Below are positions 14,001-29,000 of a stretch of DNA of 64,000 nucleotides, one piece after another. Each line of letters opens with the position of its first letter. The stretch's first letter is position 1. The stretch lies in the NCBI GenBank assembly GCA_036924085.1, contig JAVGWX010000004.1, positions 78,632,941-78,696,940 on the forward strand, given 5' to 3'. The notes beneath the pieces are model-generated. The model had not been told where the DNA came from. It saw nothing but the letters and a program-made list of their open reading frames with translations, and did not search any database. The DNA comes from Ariolimax columbianus (Eukaryota; Mollusca; Gastropoda; Stylommatophora; Arionidae). A program made the translations under genes and the position numbers.

Positions 14001-17000
14001 TAGCCAAATGTTGAGTAAACTCATTTCGCTCTTTTGCTTTGGTGTACCGTGTTGAGCCCAAGGCCTCCATTCTGCCATCTCTCCACCGCAAAGGCGGCTA
14101 AAGTTGTATGGCCACCACAACGTCAATCTACGTGTCCATCTGTTATCCGGCATGCACACCACATGGTCGGCCCATCTATATTTTCGTAACATCGCAACAT
14201 CTATGATTTCTTTTTTTTTTTGGCGTTCACTTGATTTCTCAATTCCTCAAGGCAGTGTGCGTTGCACTACGGATTTTATTTTACACTTGTCAGCCCAGTG
14301 CGTCTGACTTCGGCAGGCATTTTATGTAAGGGTCTGCTTCCTCCTGCATTTTCTAAGGGTTTGCTTCCCCGGAGTAACGGCCGGTGCTGTGATGGGGAGT
14401 GAAGCCAGCACATTCGGACTGTGAGCCATGTCACTAACCCACTCCGTTCCCCCCTCTGTGGTGTCTGAAAGGAAGTTCAACGTCGGACCTATGCATCGCG
14501 CTTTTGATCGAATGGAAATCTTCAATGTTCTTCGTTCCATCTCTCGCTGTGCAACACCGTCTATGTGCATCAGCTTTCCATAGGTTCCGCACCTCGCTAC
14601 CATATACCATAGCTGGAATAACCACACTGTTGAAGGTGTGAGCCCTAGCATTGATGTTTCGCATCTGTTGCAGTATGGGTGTAATACAGTTGAAGCTAGA
14701 CCTGTTATCCTATGTTATCTGTTATCCTATGTGAGATCTCCCCATTTATTAAACGGGAGTTCGTGATCTCTTTGATTCTCCTGTTGCCAATTAATTTTTG
14801 TCCTCCCATACTTAAGATTTGCCCGAGTGGTACACTCGTGAAAAGAATAGGAGTCTGTTACCTTCCATCTTTCTCTTTCTTCTTTTATTGTCTGACTTTC
14901 TACCAGGTTGTAGCCAAGCATCGTTGTATGTATTTGTCTTTCACCTATCTCGTTGCCTTTGTTGTGCATTTTTCCCCATTTTACGGCAGGTCTCGTTTAT
15001 GCAGTTTTTTCCAATTTTTTCCTCGATATGCCTCTCGGCCTTGTTCTTGATGTTTTCCTGCAGAAGGTTGCATGAACGACGTGGTCTGGTTGCATTCTCA
15101 CAATTCATTTTCTGTTGCTCGATGTACTGTAGGCAGGGAATTGTTCAAACCTTTTCCCAAATATTTGTGTTGGTGATTCTGTCTCTTCTGGTGTTGTTAG
15201 TGACCTTTCATAGACAGCACATTTTGCAGGTGGCTTCCATGCATGTTGTAAACGACAACTTGAGACAGTTCTCCGAGAGTCTAGCATCTTCATCATGTAA
15301 AGCCACGCTTACTGACAATGCTCAGATACAGGCTTCCTGTAAAGGAGCCAGTTGTAGTAGTTGACCCTATGCTTCACTTGAATCAAAGAGGCAAACCTGA
15401 TTTTGGTTTAGGCAGGTGCTTTTATTGAACATCAGGACAAGTAAGCTATTTTAGAATTGCAAGATTCTGAGCAGTGCATGAGCTTCAACGGTCAGCGACC
15501 CATATCTGACTGCTAGCGTCAGGGCCAGCAAACCAGAGCTGCCAAGACCCTTCTATACCTCCATGCGCTGATCCTGGATAACAGGCTGCATCAGAGCAGA
15601 CTGGCTAAGGAGAAGGGATCGAAGAGGGAAGGCTAACCCGGTACTAAAAAATGGCTCTTGAAGTTGGAAGTTCCGGATCAAAAGGTACAAATATCGCAGT
15701 CAAACTGTAAACTACCACACAAGACATTCTGTTCTCTGGACAACATCCTGCTACTTACAAAGCCCTTTTCAGGGTTTGGTAGCGGGAGATTGAGAACGAA
15801 TCCAAGCCAATAGATACAAAGCCAAGGGCCGATGGATAGCAGAAATAACAGAAGCGGTACAGCTCCTCATGTACGAAGCACATGTTAGGGCCTGGTCAAG
15901 AAACTTCTCCATAGCCTGACACTGAAAGGCACACGCAGGTCACAAGCGAACAGAAGAAGGCATAATACGCATTCTTGATTCAGCCAAAAATGTTCTGGTA
16001 AAATGAAAATTTGTATATAATTCAAATCATGATTTTTCAAAATATTATTGTATGAAACATTTGTTACTAAACTGAAAGTATGTATAATAAACTAGTAAAC
16101 AAGCAGAAATAATTGCGCAGCATCTCCCTTGCCATCAATCTTAATAGAAAGAATGACAAATTTCACAACCGAACATAATACCAAAACACATTGAAGACCA
16201 AGAGTGCAATTTGCACATAAGAAAACACATGACATATTCAATCCCGTGCTATTTTCACTGTCAAATTGCAAGAAACTTTCCAATCTAGGTTACTTTTGGT
16301 ATCGAGAATGGCATATTTTTTAGCTTTCGTTCTTTTGTCCTACTGCCCTTGCCCATACGGCAGAGAGGTAGATTTCTTGTTATTGCCAAGTGGGAAGCTT
16401 GTACTGTCGTGCGGTGTAACTTCGTGTAACACCCTCAAACCACCGACGTCAAGGTCTACCCCTGCTCGTGGACCGGATACCTGCATATGATATGCTCCTA
16501 GTGCAGGCTGGCCATAATGAATTTTGTTAGCAATCACGTATAATACACATCCGAGTGCATGTTATACACAAGATTTGGGATCAAGATACTGAGCAGCGCA
16601 TAAGCTGCAGTGGTCAGCAACCCATAGCTGACTGCTAGTGTCAGGGCCAGCGAACCAGAGCTGCCAAGACCCTTCTACACCTCCATGCGGTGATCCTGGA
16701 TAACAGGCTGCAACAGAGTAGACTGGCTAAGGAGAAGGGATCGAAGAGGGAATGATAACCCGGTACTCAAAAAATGCTTGCTGAAGTCGGATGTGTTGGA
16801 CCGAAAGGTGCAAATATCACAGTCAAGCTGTAAACTACAACACAGCTCATTATGTTCTCTAGACTACATTCTGCTACTTAAGCACTTTCATGGTTTAGTA
16901 GCGGAAGATTGAGAACGAACGAAGCCAAGCCATACACAAGATTTTATGGTTTGTGATATCTATATGTTTCTGGTGATTTCATTCATTTGTAGTTGCTGGA

Positions 17001-20000
17001 CTTCTTGATACACCTTGTTGAAAAGAAAAACAAAGCTAATGTAGAGCTAGCCAGTTAAAATATTTACAATTAAAGATTGACAACTCAGCTGCGTGTACAT
17101 GCGAAGAGGTACCCCAGACTGCAGGGCACATAATACAGATCTGCCCTGAATATGATATACAGAGAAAATCCAACTGGCCCATAGAAGCAACAGTGGAAGA
17201 GAAACTTTATTTGCCCTATATGTGAACTACAAAAGACAGTGGAGTTTATACAATAGACAACATTGCAGATATAGACATTATATTTTCAGACGAATGAAGA
17301 AGTATGTACATGTTACTTTATAACCATCATTCTCCTATAAATACATTTTTCTCTTTGAGAATTATTTACTTGAATTTTTAGAGTTAGTCGCCTTGTGAAC
17401 ATTTCAGATATTAGATCCAGATCTTCTGTGTGCCGACTATGCATTTTCACCTATAGCTAGAAATCCTTCACAACTCATACATAGGGTAAGTTTTGTCAAA
17501 GGAATATTTGTATTGGTATTTAACATATTATGCATGTATAAGCCAAGCCTGTTCAACTTAACTTAATGTCTTTATATAGGTTTATAATACTGCAGAGTCT
17601 GTATACAACCAGTTTCTTTTACTTCACTTGATCTAAAATTAACAATGCGCATCATTTATTCTTGAATGCATTGATTGACCCTGCCTCCACTATTTCATGT
17701 GGCAATGCATTCCAGACATTCACTACTCTCTGACTAAAAAGATATATCCTAGTATCTAATCTGGACCTTTCTTTAATAAATTTGTAGCTGTGCCCTCTTG
17801 TTCTTGTAGGCGGCTTGTTATACATTTTTAATAGTCTAATTTATCCTTTCTCTTGATTATCTTATAGACCTGTATTAAATCGCCTTGAATTTTTGTGTCA
17901 TAGCTGACCTCAAATCTATATACAAGAATGTAAAACAAAATCTACGGCATACGAACAAGCCAACATACAATAAAATTAGTGGCACATGTAAAAACACAGG
18001 AAGAAAATACACTTTGATTTTGTCTGACAGTCTTAAAGTAATGTAATTTCTTTGTAGATTGTTTATCAGTAAAATTCCATTGGAACGATGATTTGCAGAA
18101 AGCGGAAGACGCAGTCACAAATGCTAGGAACATGGCAAAGAGAGAACAATCTATGGAGGCAAAAATTGCCCTCAAAGCCGCCACGGCGAAATACAAATAC
18201 ACTCTTAACCAAACAGCAAGAGAAAGCTGGAAAAACAAAACAGAACGCCTCAATTTAGACAAAGAAGGGAACAAACTATGGAAGTTAGTCAGAGCCTTGA
18301 ATGACGAAACCCCGTCAAACAAATAAATTACCATCAAGCAGGGCGAAAACATGCTCACTGGAAAAAAGGCAGCAAACGCCTTTGTTGAACATTATGCCAG
18401 AGCAAACCACATTGATGTCACTGCAGATAGGCATACAGACATTAGTGAAGAGCAAAAGGGGCACGACAACATCAATATGGCACAAGAAGAGCATATGATG
18501 GCAAAATTAACAATGAACGAAATGGAAGAGGCCATGAGAACATTAAAGAAAAGGAAATCTCCCGGAAAAGACGGGATAACAAACGCAATGCTGATGGGGC
18601 TGGGCCAAACAGCAAAGAGGAAACTACTATCAGTCCTGAACCAAAGTTGGAAAAGGGGTATTGTACCCCAGGTATGGAAAGACGCAGTACTTGTACCAGT
18701 ACCAAAGAAAGGAAAAGACAAAACAGATCCAAATGCATACAGGCCTATCAACCTACTGAGCTGTGTCTGCAAACTGATGGAACGTATGATAAACACCAGA
18801 CTGATGTGGCATCTGGAAGAAAAACACATGCTAATTCCACAGCAAACAGGCTTTAGACAGCACAGATCCACTGAGGATCAGGTCATCCTCATAGCCCAGG
18901 AAATAGAAGATGCCTACCAGGAGCAAAAACACACAGTAGCGGTTTGGGTGGACCTGGAAAAGGCATTTGACAAAGTCTGGAAAGAGGGGCTTAGAGTCAA
19001 GCTAAGAAGAAGTGAAGTTTGTGGGAAAATGTACAAATGGATCAGTCACTACCTCAAAAACAGAACGGCCAGAGTTCAAGTACAAGGGCAGATGAGCAAA
19101 AAGGTGACACTTGAGCAGGGAGTACCCCAAGGGGGAGTACTGTCAACCACACTCTTCCTGATGTATATAAATGACATTACAGAGAAATACCAAGAAGAGT
19201 CCATAGCTCAATGTTTGCAGATGATCTGGCTATGTGGACCTCTGAAAAGAATCTCACCATAGCAAGTAATCAGATGCAGCAGGCCCTAACATCGCTGGAA
19301 GAGTGGGCGAACTCATGGCTGGTCAAAATAAACGAGGAAAAAACCACATGTACAATATTCTCGCTATCAAACAAACCCCAAAACACCAAATTAAGTCTTA
19401 ATGGCAAATACCTGCAGCCAAACGACAACACAAACTACCTGGGATTCACATTTGATCGGCGCATGACATGGAAAAGTCAGATCGAGAGAAACCGAATGAG
19501 AGCCAGAGAAAGAATGGCAATCATGAGGAAACTTGCTGACACAAGCTGGGGAACAGACGAAAGTATACTAAAGAAACTGTACACTGGAAGAGTGAGACCA
19601 GTTCTCGAGTATGGCATTGCGGCATGGACAACAGCAGCAAAGGCGAACTTCGATAAAATTAGCAAACTCCAAAACCAAGCCATGAGAGTTATAACAGGAG
19701 GCATGAAGTCAACGCCAATTGTAGAACTTGAAAAGATTACAAAACTGCAATCCATGACCGACAGAAGAGACTGCAGAGCCCAGCTGCAATCAGAGAAACT
19801 CAGAAGACTGACTGACCATCCAATGCACCAGAGACTAAACAATTTAGGAAGTGGGAAACTAAAGCGGAGAAACTTTGCAGAAATAGCCAAAGCAAAGATG
19901 CACGAAGACCCCATGAATGCACTAACAACTCCAAAGCCCATCCCTACTGTACGAAAACCTACCTGGAGGCAGCATATATTTCCAGAGGTGGTAGAACATA

Positions 20001-23000
20001 TACCAGGTATTGGAAACAAAAACTGCCAGACTGAAAAAGAAAGAGTAGATACAACCCTGAGTTACATAACGGGAAACTACCCAAGCATGGACTGGACCCA
20101 TGCATACACCGACGGTTCTGTAACAAACACAACACACAACGGAGGGGCAGGAGCATTTCTGAACCTACCAAATGGCAGAAAAATAACACTGTCATTCGCT
20201 ACTGGAAAATACACAAGCAATTTCAGAGCGGAGGCAGAGGCACTGAGGGCGGCAGTGGAAGAAATGGTGACAGGTAAAAGGAATGAAAGCCATATAGTCC
20301 TGCTTACATATGCTCTGGCCGTAGTCACAGCACTAAAAAGCCAGAAAAATACTGAACTTAATGATTTAAGAGCAGTACTCTGTCAACTATGCCAGCAGTC
20401 TGCACCAAAAAGGGTAGTGGTACAGTGGGTCCCATCACACTGCAACATCCAAGGCAACGAGGAGGCAGACAGACTGGCAAAAGAAGGTGCAAAACTACCA
20501 CAACCAGATACTAGTATGACATACGAAGAGTCAAAACAGCTTTTTAGAGCTAGATACATGGCCAAAATGGGAAACCGAACATACTGGCTACACAAAAAAC
20601 GATGCCTATTACCAGTTGAACAGAAGAGAGAAGGTCGTGGTCTTCAGACTTCGCACTGGCCACAATAGACTGAGGTACCACCTATTCAACAAATTGATGA
20701 TAGGTGGCACTGACGAATGCCCGTGTGGTACCGGGAAAATGACCACTGAGCATTTGCTGCAAAACCGCCCGACATACGAGGATCAGATGTGGCCATCACC
20801 GGTGGCAACACTAGACTAGCTCTATGGCAGTGTCGACAGCCTCGGGATGACCGCTGCTTTTTTCGAAAAAATAATGGTTGCTGTCTGACTGCGTACGGAT
20901 GAAGAAGAAGAAGATATCTCCACTATGATAAGGACTCCACACCTGTACACAGGTGTACTATCGATAGCGAATCTGTATTCATCTTTCTGCACAAAATTTG
21001 TTTAGTTTCTTTTTTCTTTGAAACTGTTTCTGAAAATTATAATGTACATTTCATGTTAGCTCTTGCAAGGACTTTCTTTAGTCAATCTTAAATTTTTCTG
21101 ACATTGAAGTCAATTTTTTACCTAATGCGGAAGTTGTCAAAAACGTAAATATTGAATTTTTGTTGCTGGTGTCGATGAACATACATTTTGGTTTGTTTTC
21201 CGCATGATAGACATTTTATGACTCGGAGTAGATCAATTCTTTATGTGTTTTGGCTATAAAGAGCTGGTATTACCCACAATTGTTGTAAAATATCAAATGC
21301 TACCTGCTTAAAGTCATAAAGTTTCAGAGTCATATAACAATGATTCTCAAAATTGTCATATGATAGACCAATGTCATGTTAGATAATTTCATAAATGGAT
21401 ATAGTTTCTAACAAGTGTGTCACAAACGACAAAACATGGATTATCAGTTTATATTGGGTTAATCAAATCATTGTTTTTTCTGTGCAGTTTTTTTTGCTGT
21501 TGTTGCATGTTCCCTACTTCTTTACTATTTTAGAAATGGAGATATATTTATGTATATAATTTAACTGTAACACTTTTTAAAAATCTTAGTGAGATGGGAA
21601 ATGTGCTGCAAAAAACATGGGAATTTCACTAAATCCTGAAAGATTTTAAAAAATGGACTTGTTTTAATATTATTTAATTTACTTGGATTTTGTATTCAGA
21701 AAAATTAAATTTTTGTATTAAGGTTGCCATCACTTTTTGCTTTTCAGACCTAGACCTTTTTGTAGAATTATTGTTTTGTATTCTTTGTGTACTGGGTTTT
21801 TGACTGGTTGTTTTATCTCAACTTGTTCAGGACAAGGAGCTGAGAGCAGTATTTATCAGAATGTTTGCAGAGCTCTTCTCTGGCTACAGATCCAGTCTGG
21901 CTGTGGTCAGAATTCACCCAACTCCTTTCATTACCTTTCGTAAGGTAAGTCATGAACTCCCATAGTTATTGGTTCTATCAATATTCTCAAAAAGTGAACT
22001 TTATGGTATGATGGCACCTCAGTCAGTTTCAGAACAACAGTACTTTTTTAAATTGATGACTTGTTAAAAAAATGTAAGGTTAGCACTTTTAGAATGTTCA
22101 AAATATCTGTATTATTAATTGAAATAGCTTTTGAGTTGGTATCCAAGCAGACAGCAAGACCCAGTGGGTTTGAGGTAATGTGTTCACCTCGGGTGCTGGA
22201 GGCTGCTGGTTCAAATCACGATGGAGATGGAATTTTTTCACATGGATCATCTGGTAAAGATTTCCCCTTATCTTTGAGTAGTGAGATCAGACAGCCATAT
22301 GCAGTGTTGTGCACGTTAGAAATCTCTTGGCAGTTGGAAATTGAAAAGAGTAAGCATAACGGCCGCTGCTCTGGCAAAATTCAAGTTAAAAGTCTACTCA
22401 AATTATTCTAGGAATTCTCTTCCCACAGAGAATATGTTGCAAAAAAGGAAACTCTGTGGCTATTACATCATTTCTTGGTTATGTGGATAGTGGAGCGGCA
22501 AAGATGGAGCCTGACAGATTGCGGGTCTACTTTGCTCTAATTTAAGCTTTCACCACACCAGTCCCATAAATATATTCCATGGGCAACCAATTGAGTTTGG
22601 TAAAAGATACTGGGATTGACCTGGCAAGTCACCAGCGGATTTTTGCCTGCCAACCAAAAATGAAACAAATGAGGTCACACCTCCCCACGAGGTCTAGCGA
22701 CAAAAGTGGACTGAAGATAGATAGATTCAAGCAGAAGAAAAAATTGTGAAAAAATTCATTGTTTCAATGTCCATTGCACACGACTTCTTTTCACTCTCTT
22801 GCTGATTTGAGTATGAGATACCTGCCTTATATAATAATGTGGTATCAAGATGCTGAGCAGTGTATGAGCTGCTGAAGTCAGTGACCCATAGCTGACTGCT
22901 AGCAGGGCCAGTGACCCAAAGCTGCCAAGGCCCTTCTACACCTCCATGTTGTGATCCTGGATAACAGGCTGCAACATGGCAGACTGGCTAATGAGAATGG

Positions 23001-26000
23001 ATTTGAAGAGGGCAGGCTAGCCCAGGACCCAAAAAGGCCACCTGAAGTCGAATGTGTTGGATCTGAATGCGCAGATATTGCAGTCAAGCTGCAAACTATG
23101 ATACAATGCATGCAGAGACATAGCGAATTTTAGACCGTTGCAGAGGACAGACAAAATCCTGATCTTGCAAACCAATCCCAAAATTGAATGAGTTGATCAT
23201 CATGTAGCACGTCTTTTGCAGAATGTCGCTCTCACAACAGCTGATCTGTAAGACTCTCGATCTCTATCCAGAACTCCTGTAGCTGTTGTGGTCATCTTCA
23301 GGACCTCCGTGATGTCTTGGTGTCAATTTTCTCCTTGATCTGCCTTGCCTTGCCTTCCAGACATCATACCCTCCAGTATCGTTCTCTCCAGGCCATTATG
23401 GCGTTTGATGTGACCAAAATATTTTAGCTTTCTGAACAAGATATTGTTTAAGTAAAAAAAGTAAAGATCCCGTCATGCCATGCGGTGTATAGGAAATATG
23501 GTGTTAGGCTCATATTATTTTGTGACCCACAGCACATAGTGGATGATGTCGTCAGCATCACGTCGGCCGCCTTTACTTCCCTGATTATTTCTGGTACCCA
23601 ATTTCTGTGGTTGGGTCGACCGTAGGAGCGGTTTGTGATCAGAAAAAAAATCCTTCACCAACTGGGGATTGAACCCTGATTGCTTGACTGGAAAGCCAGT
23701 ACACTAACCACTGTGCTACTACGGCACCCAAGATAATGTTTACTAACCAATTTTCCTTGATATCCAGTTCTTTTAGGATATTTTTCTTTTCGCTATCCAT
23801 GGTATTTTGAGCACCGTCCTGTAGCATTTCAGTTCAAAAGATTCAATCTTTTTCTTAAGTGTTTGTGTGGGGTCCACGTTTCATATCCGTAGGTTGCCAC
23901 TAGGAAGATGCAAGATTTGTATGTTCGTCATTTTATTCGAGTTCTGTCATAAGTTTCTCTTTTATTCAACCTCTGCATTGCCATAGCCATTTATTCGTCT
24001 GACTTCCTTCAGGTAATCTCCATTGTTTCTTATAATTAAGCCAAGATATTCAACACTTGTGACTTTCTCAATCTCCTCTGGTTCTATAATAACTTTAAGT
24101 TTGGTCTGAATAAGATATATATTCAGCACGGTAAGTATTGCCGACAATGAAATATACCAATTATCATGAATTATGAGATATTGATTGTTAACATTTACTT
24201 GCATCAATTATAATCAATAAAAATGTTAATCAATGAACATAACTTCCAACCTGCAGTCTCACTTCCTAGGCCATCGGGGAATGGTGGAGGATAGCTTTCT
24301 GAGCAGGTTGTTAGATGGTATGGCCTTCAATGCCTTTGTGTCAGAGAGAGGACCACCTTACAGATCCTGTGATATTTTTGATGAGGTAATTTTTTCTTAG
24401 TCATGAGAGCCTGATGTACCTGATACAATAAATAGACCATTTCCCCCTTCCAGCCTTGTCTTATATATTGAACAGTTGAGTTTGTTATGTATGAAACTAT
24501 CACTTGTCTGACACATTATAATGAATAGTTGAGTTTGTTATGTATGAAACTATCACTTGTCTGACACATTATAATGAATAGTTGAGTTTGTTATATATGA
24601 AACTACCACTTGTCTAACACATTATAATGAATAGTTGAGTTTGTTATGTATGAAACTATCACTTGTCTGACACATTATAATGAATAGTTGAGTTTGTTAT
24701 ATATGAAACTACCACTTGTCTGACACATTATAATGAATAGTTGAGTTTGTTATGTATGAAACTATCACTTGTCTGACACATTATAATGAATAGTTGAGTT
24801 TGTTATGTATGAAACTATCACTTGTCTGACACATTATAATGAATAGTTGAGTTTGTTATGTATGAAACTATTACTTGTCTGACACATTATAATGAATAGT
24901 TGAGTTTGTTATGTATGAAACTACCACTTGTCTGACACATTATAATGAATAGTTGAGTTTGTTATGTATGAAACTACCACTTGTCTGACACATTATAATG
25001 AATAATTGAGTTTGTTATGTATGAAACTACCACTTGTCTGACACATTATAATGAATAATTTTATAATAAATAATTGAGTTTGTTATGTATGAAACTACCA
25101 CTTGTCTGACACATTATAATGAATAATTGAGTTTGTTATGTATGAAACTACCACTTGTCTGACACATTATAATGAATAATTTTATAATAAATAATTGAGT
25201 TTGTTATGTATGAAACTACAATTGTTCACAGTTCCACAATTTTCCTCTTACTTTTGCAACTTTCTATTTTGTGTTGATCTTCAGCTCCCTCGCGGGGGAG
25301 CATGAAATAGGACCAATGCATGTTGTAAAAGCGACCAGTGTTTGTCCATGAAAGTGTTTTATTGACCACTACTTCAGAGCACATAAGTGGTTAATCACAG
25401 GCAGCTTGGCTTATGCTACCAGCAGGCCAACTTGTGCACCCATGTTCCTGTCAAGCAAGAATGTAAGGATGATGAGGGTGCTGTCGTCTTCTTAAACTTA
25501 ACAACGTCTGCATATTGGTTTAGAAGACTCTGCAGAGTCTGTATACAACCAGTTTCCTTTACATTCACTTGATCTAATAATAACTATGTGCATCCAATTT
25601 ATTCTTGAATGCATTAAGTGACCCTGCCTCCACTATTTCCTGTGGCAATGCATTCCAAGCATTCACCACTCTCTGACTAAAGAAATATTTCCTGGTATCT
25701 AATCTGGACCTTTCTTTATTTAATTTGTGGATGTGCTCTCTTGTTCTTATAGGCAGCTGAATTTTGAAAAACGTGTTACAGCCTAATTTTTCCTTTCTGT
25801 TGATTATCTTATAAACCTTTATTAAATCACCTCAAATTCTTCTCTTTTCAAGACAATGGCAAGTTTTTCTGCCTTTCCTCATAACTTTTCTTTCATTTCA
25901 CTCCATATTAAGAAATGACTACCACTGCAGCTTGCCCTCTTACATAAAGCCTGTTTCTATAGCCCATAGCTATTCATTTTGCATGATGAGGTTGCTAGTC

Positions 26001-29000
26001 CCATGCACAACCTTTTCTAGTCACCTTTTACGACATGCTGTTACAGTGAATCTATGTTTTTTGTGCTGGGGTACCACTCGGTTGGATGGTGATGTTGTTA
26101 CCATCTAACTGCAGGTACCAAATATATGATGGCTTATATCATCCAGTGATAACAATGAGGAATTTTCTTTGGCTTCAGGTTTCAGCATCAATACAAGACC
26201 AGTTACAAGAGGAGCATCATGATCCACAGAGATTAATAGAGAACATCAGAGAGCTAGCACACCACTTGTATGCCAATGTAAGTATCATTTATGCTGGTAC
26301 AATGTTCTCATAGCTTCTTAAGTTCTGCCCAGCTTGTGAATTTCCTGAGGGAGCAACCTGAATAGTGAAATAGTTCATATGGTAGTAAAGGTAAAGGAAG
26401 TTCTTCAGCAGACTTAACCGCTGATTGGGAATGAAGTGTTAGAGCAGACATTCTCAACCTGGTGCTCCTGTTATGCAAGTAAAAAAGTGCATTATTCTAA
26501 TGCCTAAGTATAGAATTCATGATTGATTTGTGGTCTGGTTGCATTCTCACCCATAGACAAAAAAAATCTATAACCTCTTGGTTTCACATGTTTTCCATGC
26601 ATTCTTACTTGAAAACTTTGATTATTTGTGTTCGTACTCAAGGATTAAAATATGTAATCCTTTGTTTTCCTGTATTTTCTATCCATTATTACTCAAAGAC
26701 CAATGTATATAGTCTTTTATTCCTCTGTGTTTTCTAAGCTTTATTACTCAAAGACCAACATGTTATATAATTTATTACTTAAAAATCAGCAAATATCATT
26801 TGTTTCCCTATGTTTTCTAAACGATATTACTCAAAAACCAGCAAATATCATTTGTTTCCATGTGTTTTCTAAATGATATTACTCAAAAATCAGCAAATAT
26901 CATTTGTTTCCGTGTTTTCTAAACGATATTACTCAAAAACCAACATATATATCATTTGTACCCTGTGTTTTCTAAACTTTATTACTTAAAATCCAACAAA
27001 TATAATTTTTTTACCTGTGTTTTCTAAACTTTATTACTTAAAGTCCAACAAATATATTTTGTTTCCCTGAATTATATAAACGTTATTAATTAAAGTCGAA
27101 CAAATATAATTTGTTTCCCTGTGTTTTCTAAATTTTATTACTCAAAAATCATCATGTATTATTTGTTTTCCTGTAATTTCTAAGCTTTAATACATAAAGA
27201 CCACTATTTATGTATCAGTAATTCTGTCAGTGTTATTTATTCTCTCACTTCTTGTTCAGTGGAGGGTGTCAAGTGTATTTCCACTTCAATTCTCTGTACT
27301 AGGGACCTAGGGGTTATAAAAGATCACACAGGTAAAGTGAGTGAGCAAGTCCAGGTAGCAGTGAAAAAGGCAAATGCAATGTTAGGTATGATAAAAAGAA
27401 ATATTAAACATAGGAGCAAGGAAGTGATAGTTAAACTGTATAAAGCATTAGTTATACCTAGATTGGATTAATGTGTACAGGTGTGGAGTCCTTATCAAAG
27501 AGGGGATATAAACATTCTGGATAGAATACAAAAAGAGAGCGACAAAGCTGATAGTGGGATTCCAGAATTACAGTTATGAGGAAAGACTCAGAAAAACCGA
27601 CCTAGTGTCTAGAAAAGAGAAGAATTCGGGGTGACCTAATACAGGTTTATAAGATAATCAAAGGAAGTGATAAATTATACTAAAGCAATTTTTTCAAAAT
27701 ACAACCACCTACAAGAACAAGGGGGCATAGCTACAAATTAACTAAAGAAAGGTCCAGATTAGATATTAGGAAATACTTTCGGCCAAAGATGGATGTCGGA
27801 CCAAAAGGTGCAAATATCGTGGTCAGACTGTAAACTAGCGACACAACACATTCTGTTCTCCAGACCACATCCTGCTACTCGCAAAGCCCTGCTGTGGGCT
27901 TAATAGCGGGAGATTGAGAACAAATGAAGCCAAGCCAGACTGTAAACTAGCGACACAACTCATTCTGTTCTCCAGACTACATCCTGCTACTCGCAAAGCC
28001 CTGCTGTGGGCTTAATAGCGGGAGATTGAGAATGAATGAAGCCAAGCCAGACTGTAAACTAGCGGCACAGCTCATTCTGTTCTCCAGACTACATCCTGCT
28101 ATTTACAAAGCCCTGCTGAGGGCTTAGTAAAGGTAGATTGAGAACGAATGAAGAAGGAGGAGATACTTTTTTAGTCAGAGAGTGGTGAATGCTTGGAATG
28201 CATTGCTATAGGAAGTAGTGGAGGCAGGGACAATTAATGCATTTAAGAACAGATTGGGCGTGCATAGCTTTTAGAGCAAGGAAATGTAAATGAAACTGGT
28301 TGTTTACAGACTCTGCAGATTCTTCTAAAACAGTATAACAACGTTACGTTAAGTTATTAAGAGGACTCTTGTTTAGTACCATCCAAATTGCCCACATTTC
28401 TGATCTTTTCTTATTTATATCATTTTTGTATACTTTTTGCTTTCTAGAAAAATTCACAGCTGGTTTAATATTTGACTAAGCTGCCTGTTAATCATAGTGA
28501 ACACAGCACTCTTAATTATGTTCCAAGCTTGAGAGAATGCTTTCAGATATGGCTATTATCATTGAAGTGATCATTTTCACCAGGAATGCCCAAACCAGCA
28601 ACCTTTTGTACCCATAGTGCCACAACCAGCAGAGGGATCATATATCAGAGATCACCAGCCTCAGTTTCCAACTCTAGACAGTAAACTGATACAGGATATG
28701 ATTGGTGAAGGGCAGTCCAGTAGTGGCGTCAAACGGCAAGTCTCTTGTCATTAGTGTTTAAAAATCATCATTTTTGAATTCAATCCATGAATGAATAAGT
28801 GCAGGTGCTTGTTTGGCTGAGAATCTTTCTTTGCGGTCATTTGTCTTTGAAACCATTTCATTCTCGTAAGGACGGCATGGGCTAGTGTTTAAGTGAATTA
28901 AGTGGTTAGTGTAATTCCGTATAAAAATAGTGTTAAAGAGGCAGTACCTTTATGGTTTCTGAGGGGGAGGCTCGGATACTAGAAGTTAAGACTAAAATTT

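Noticed and set aside
16266..16537. Short open frames on both strands
   Set aside because: No recognisable domain, no splice context, and no repeat family assigned.
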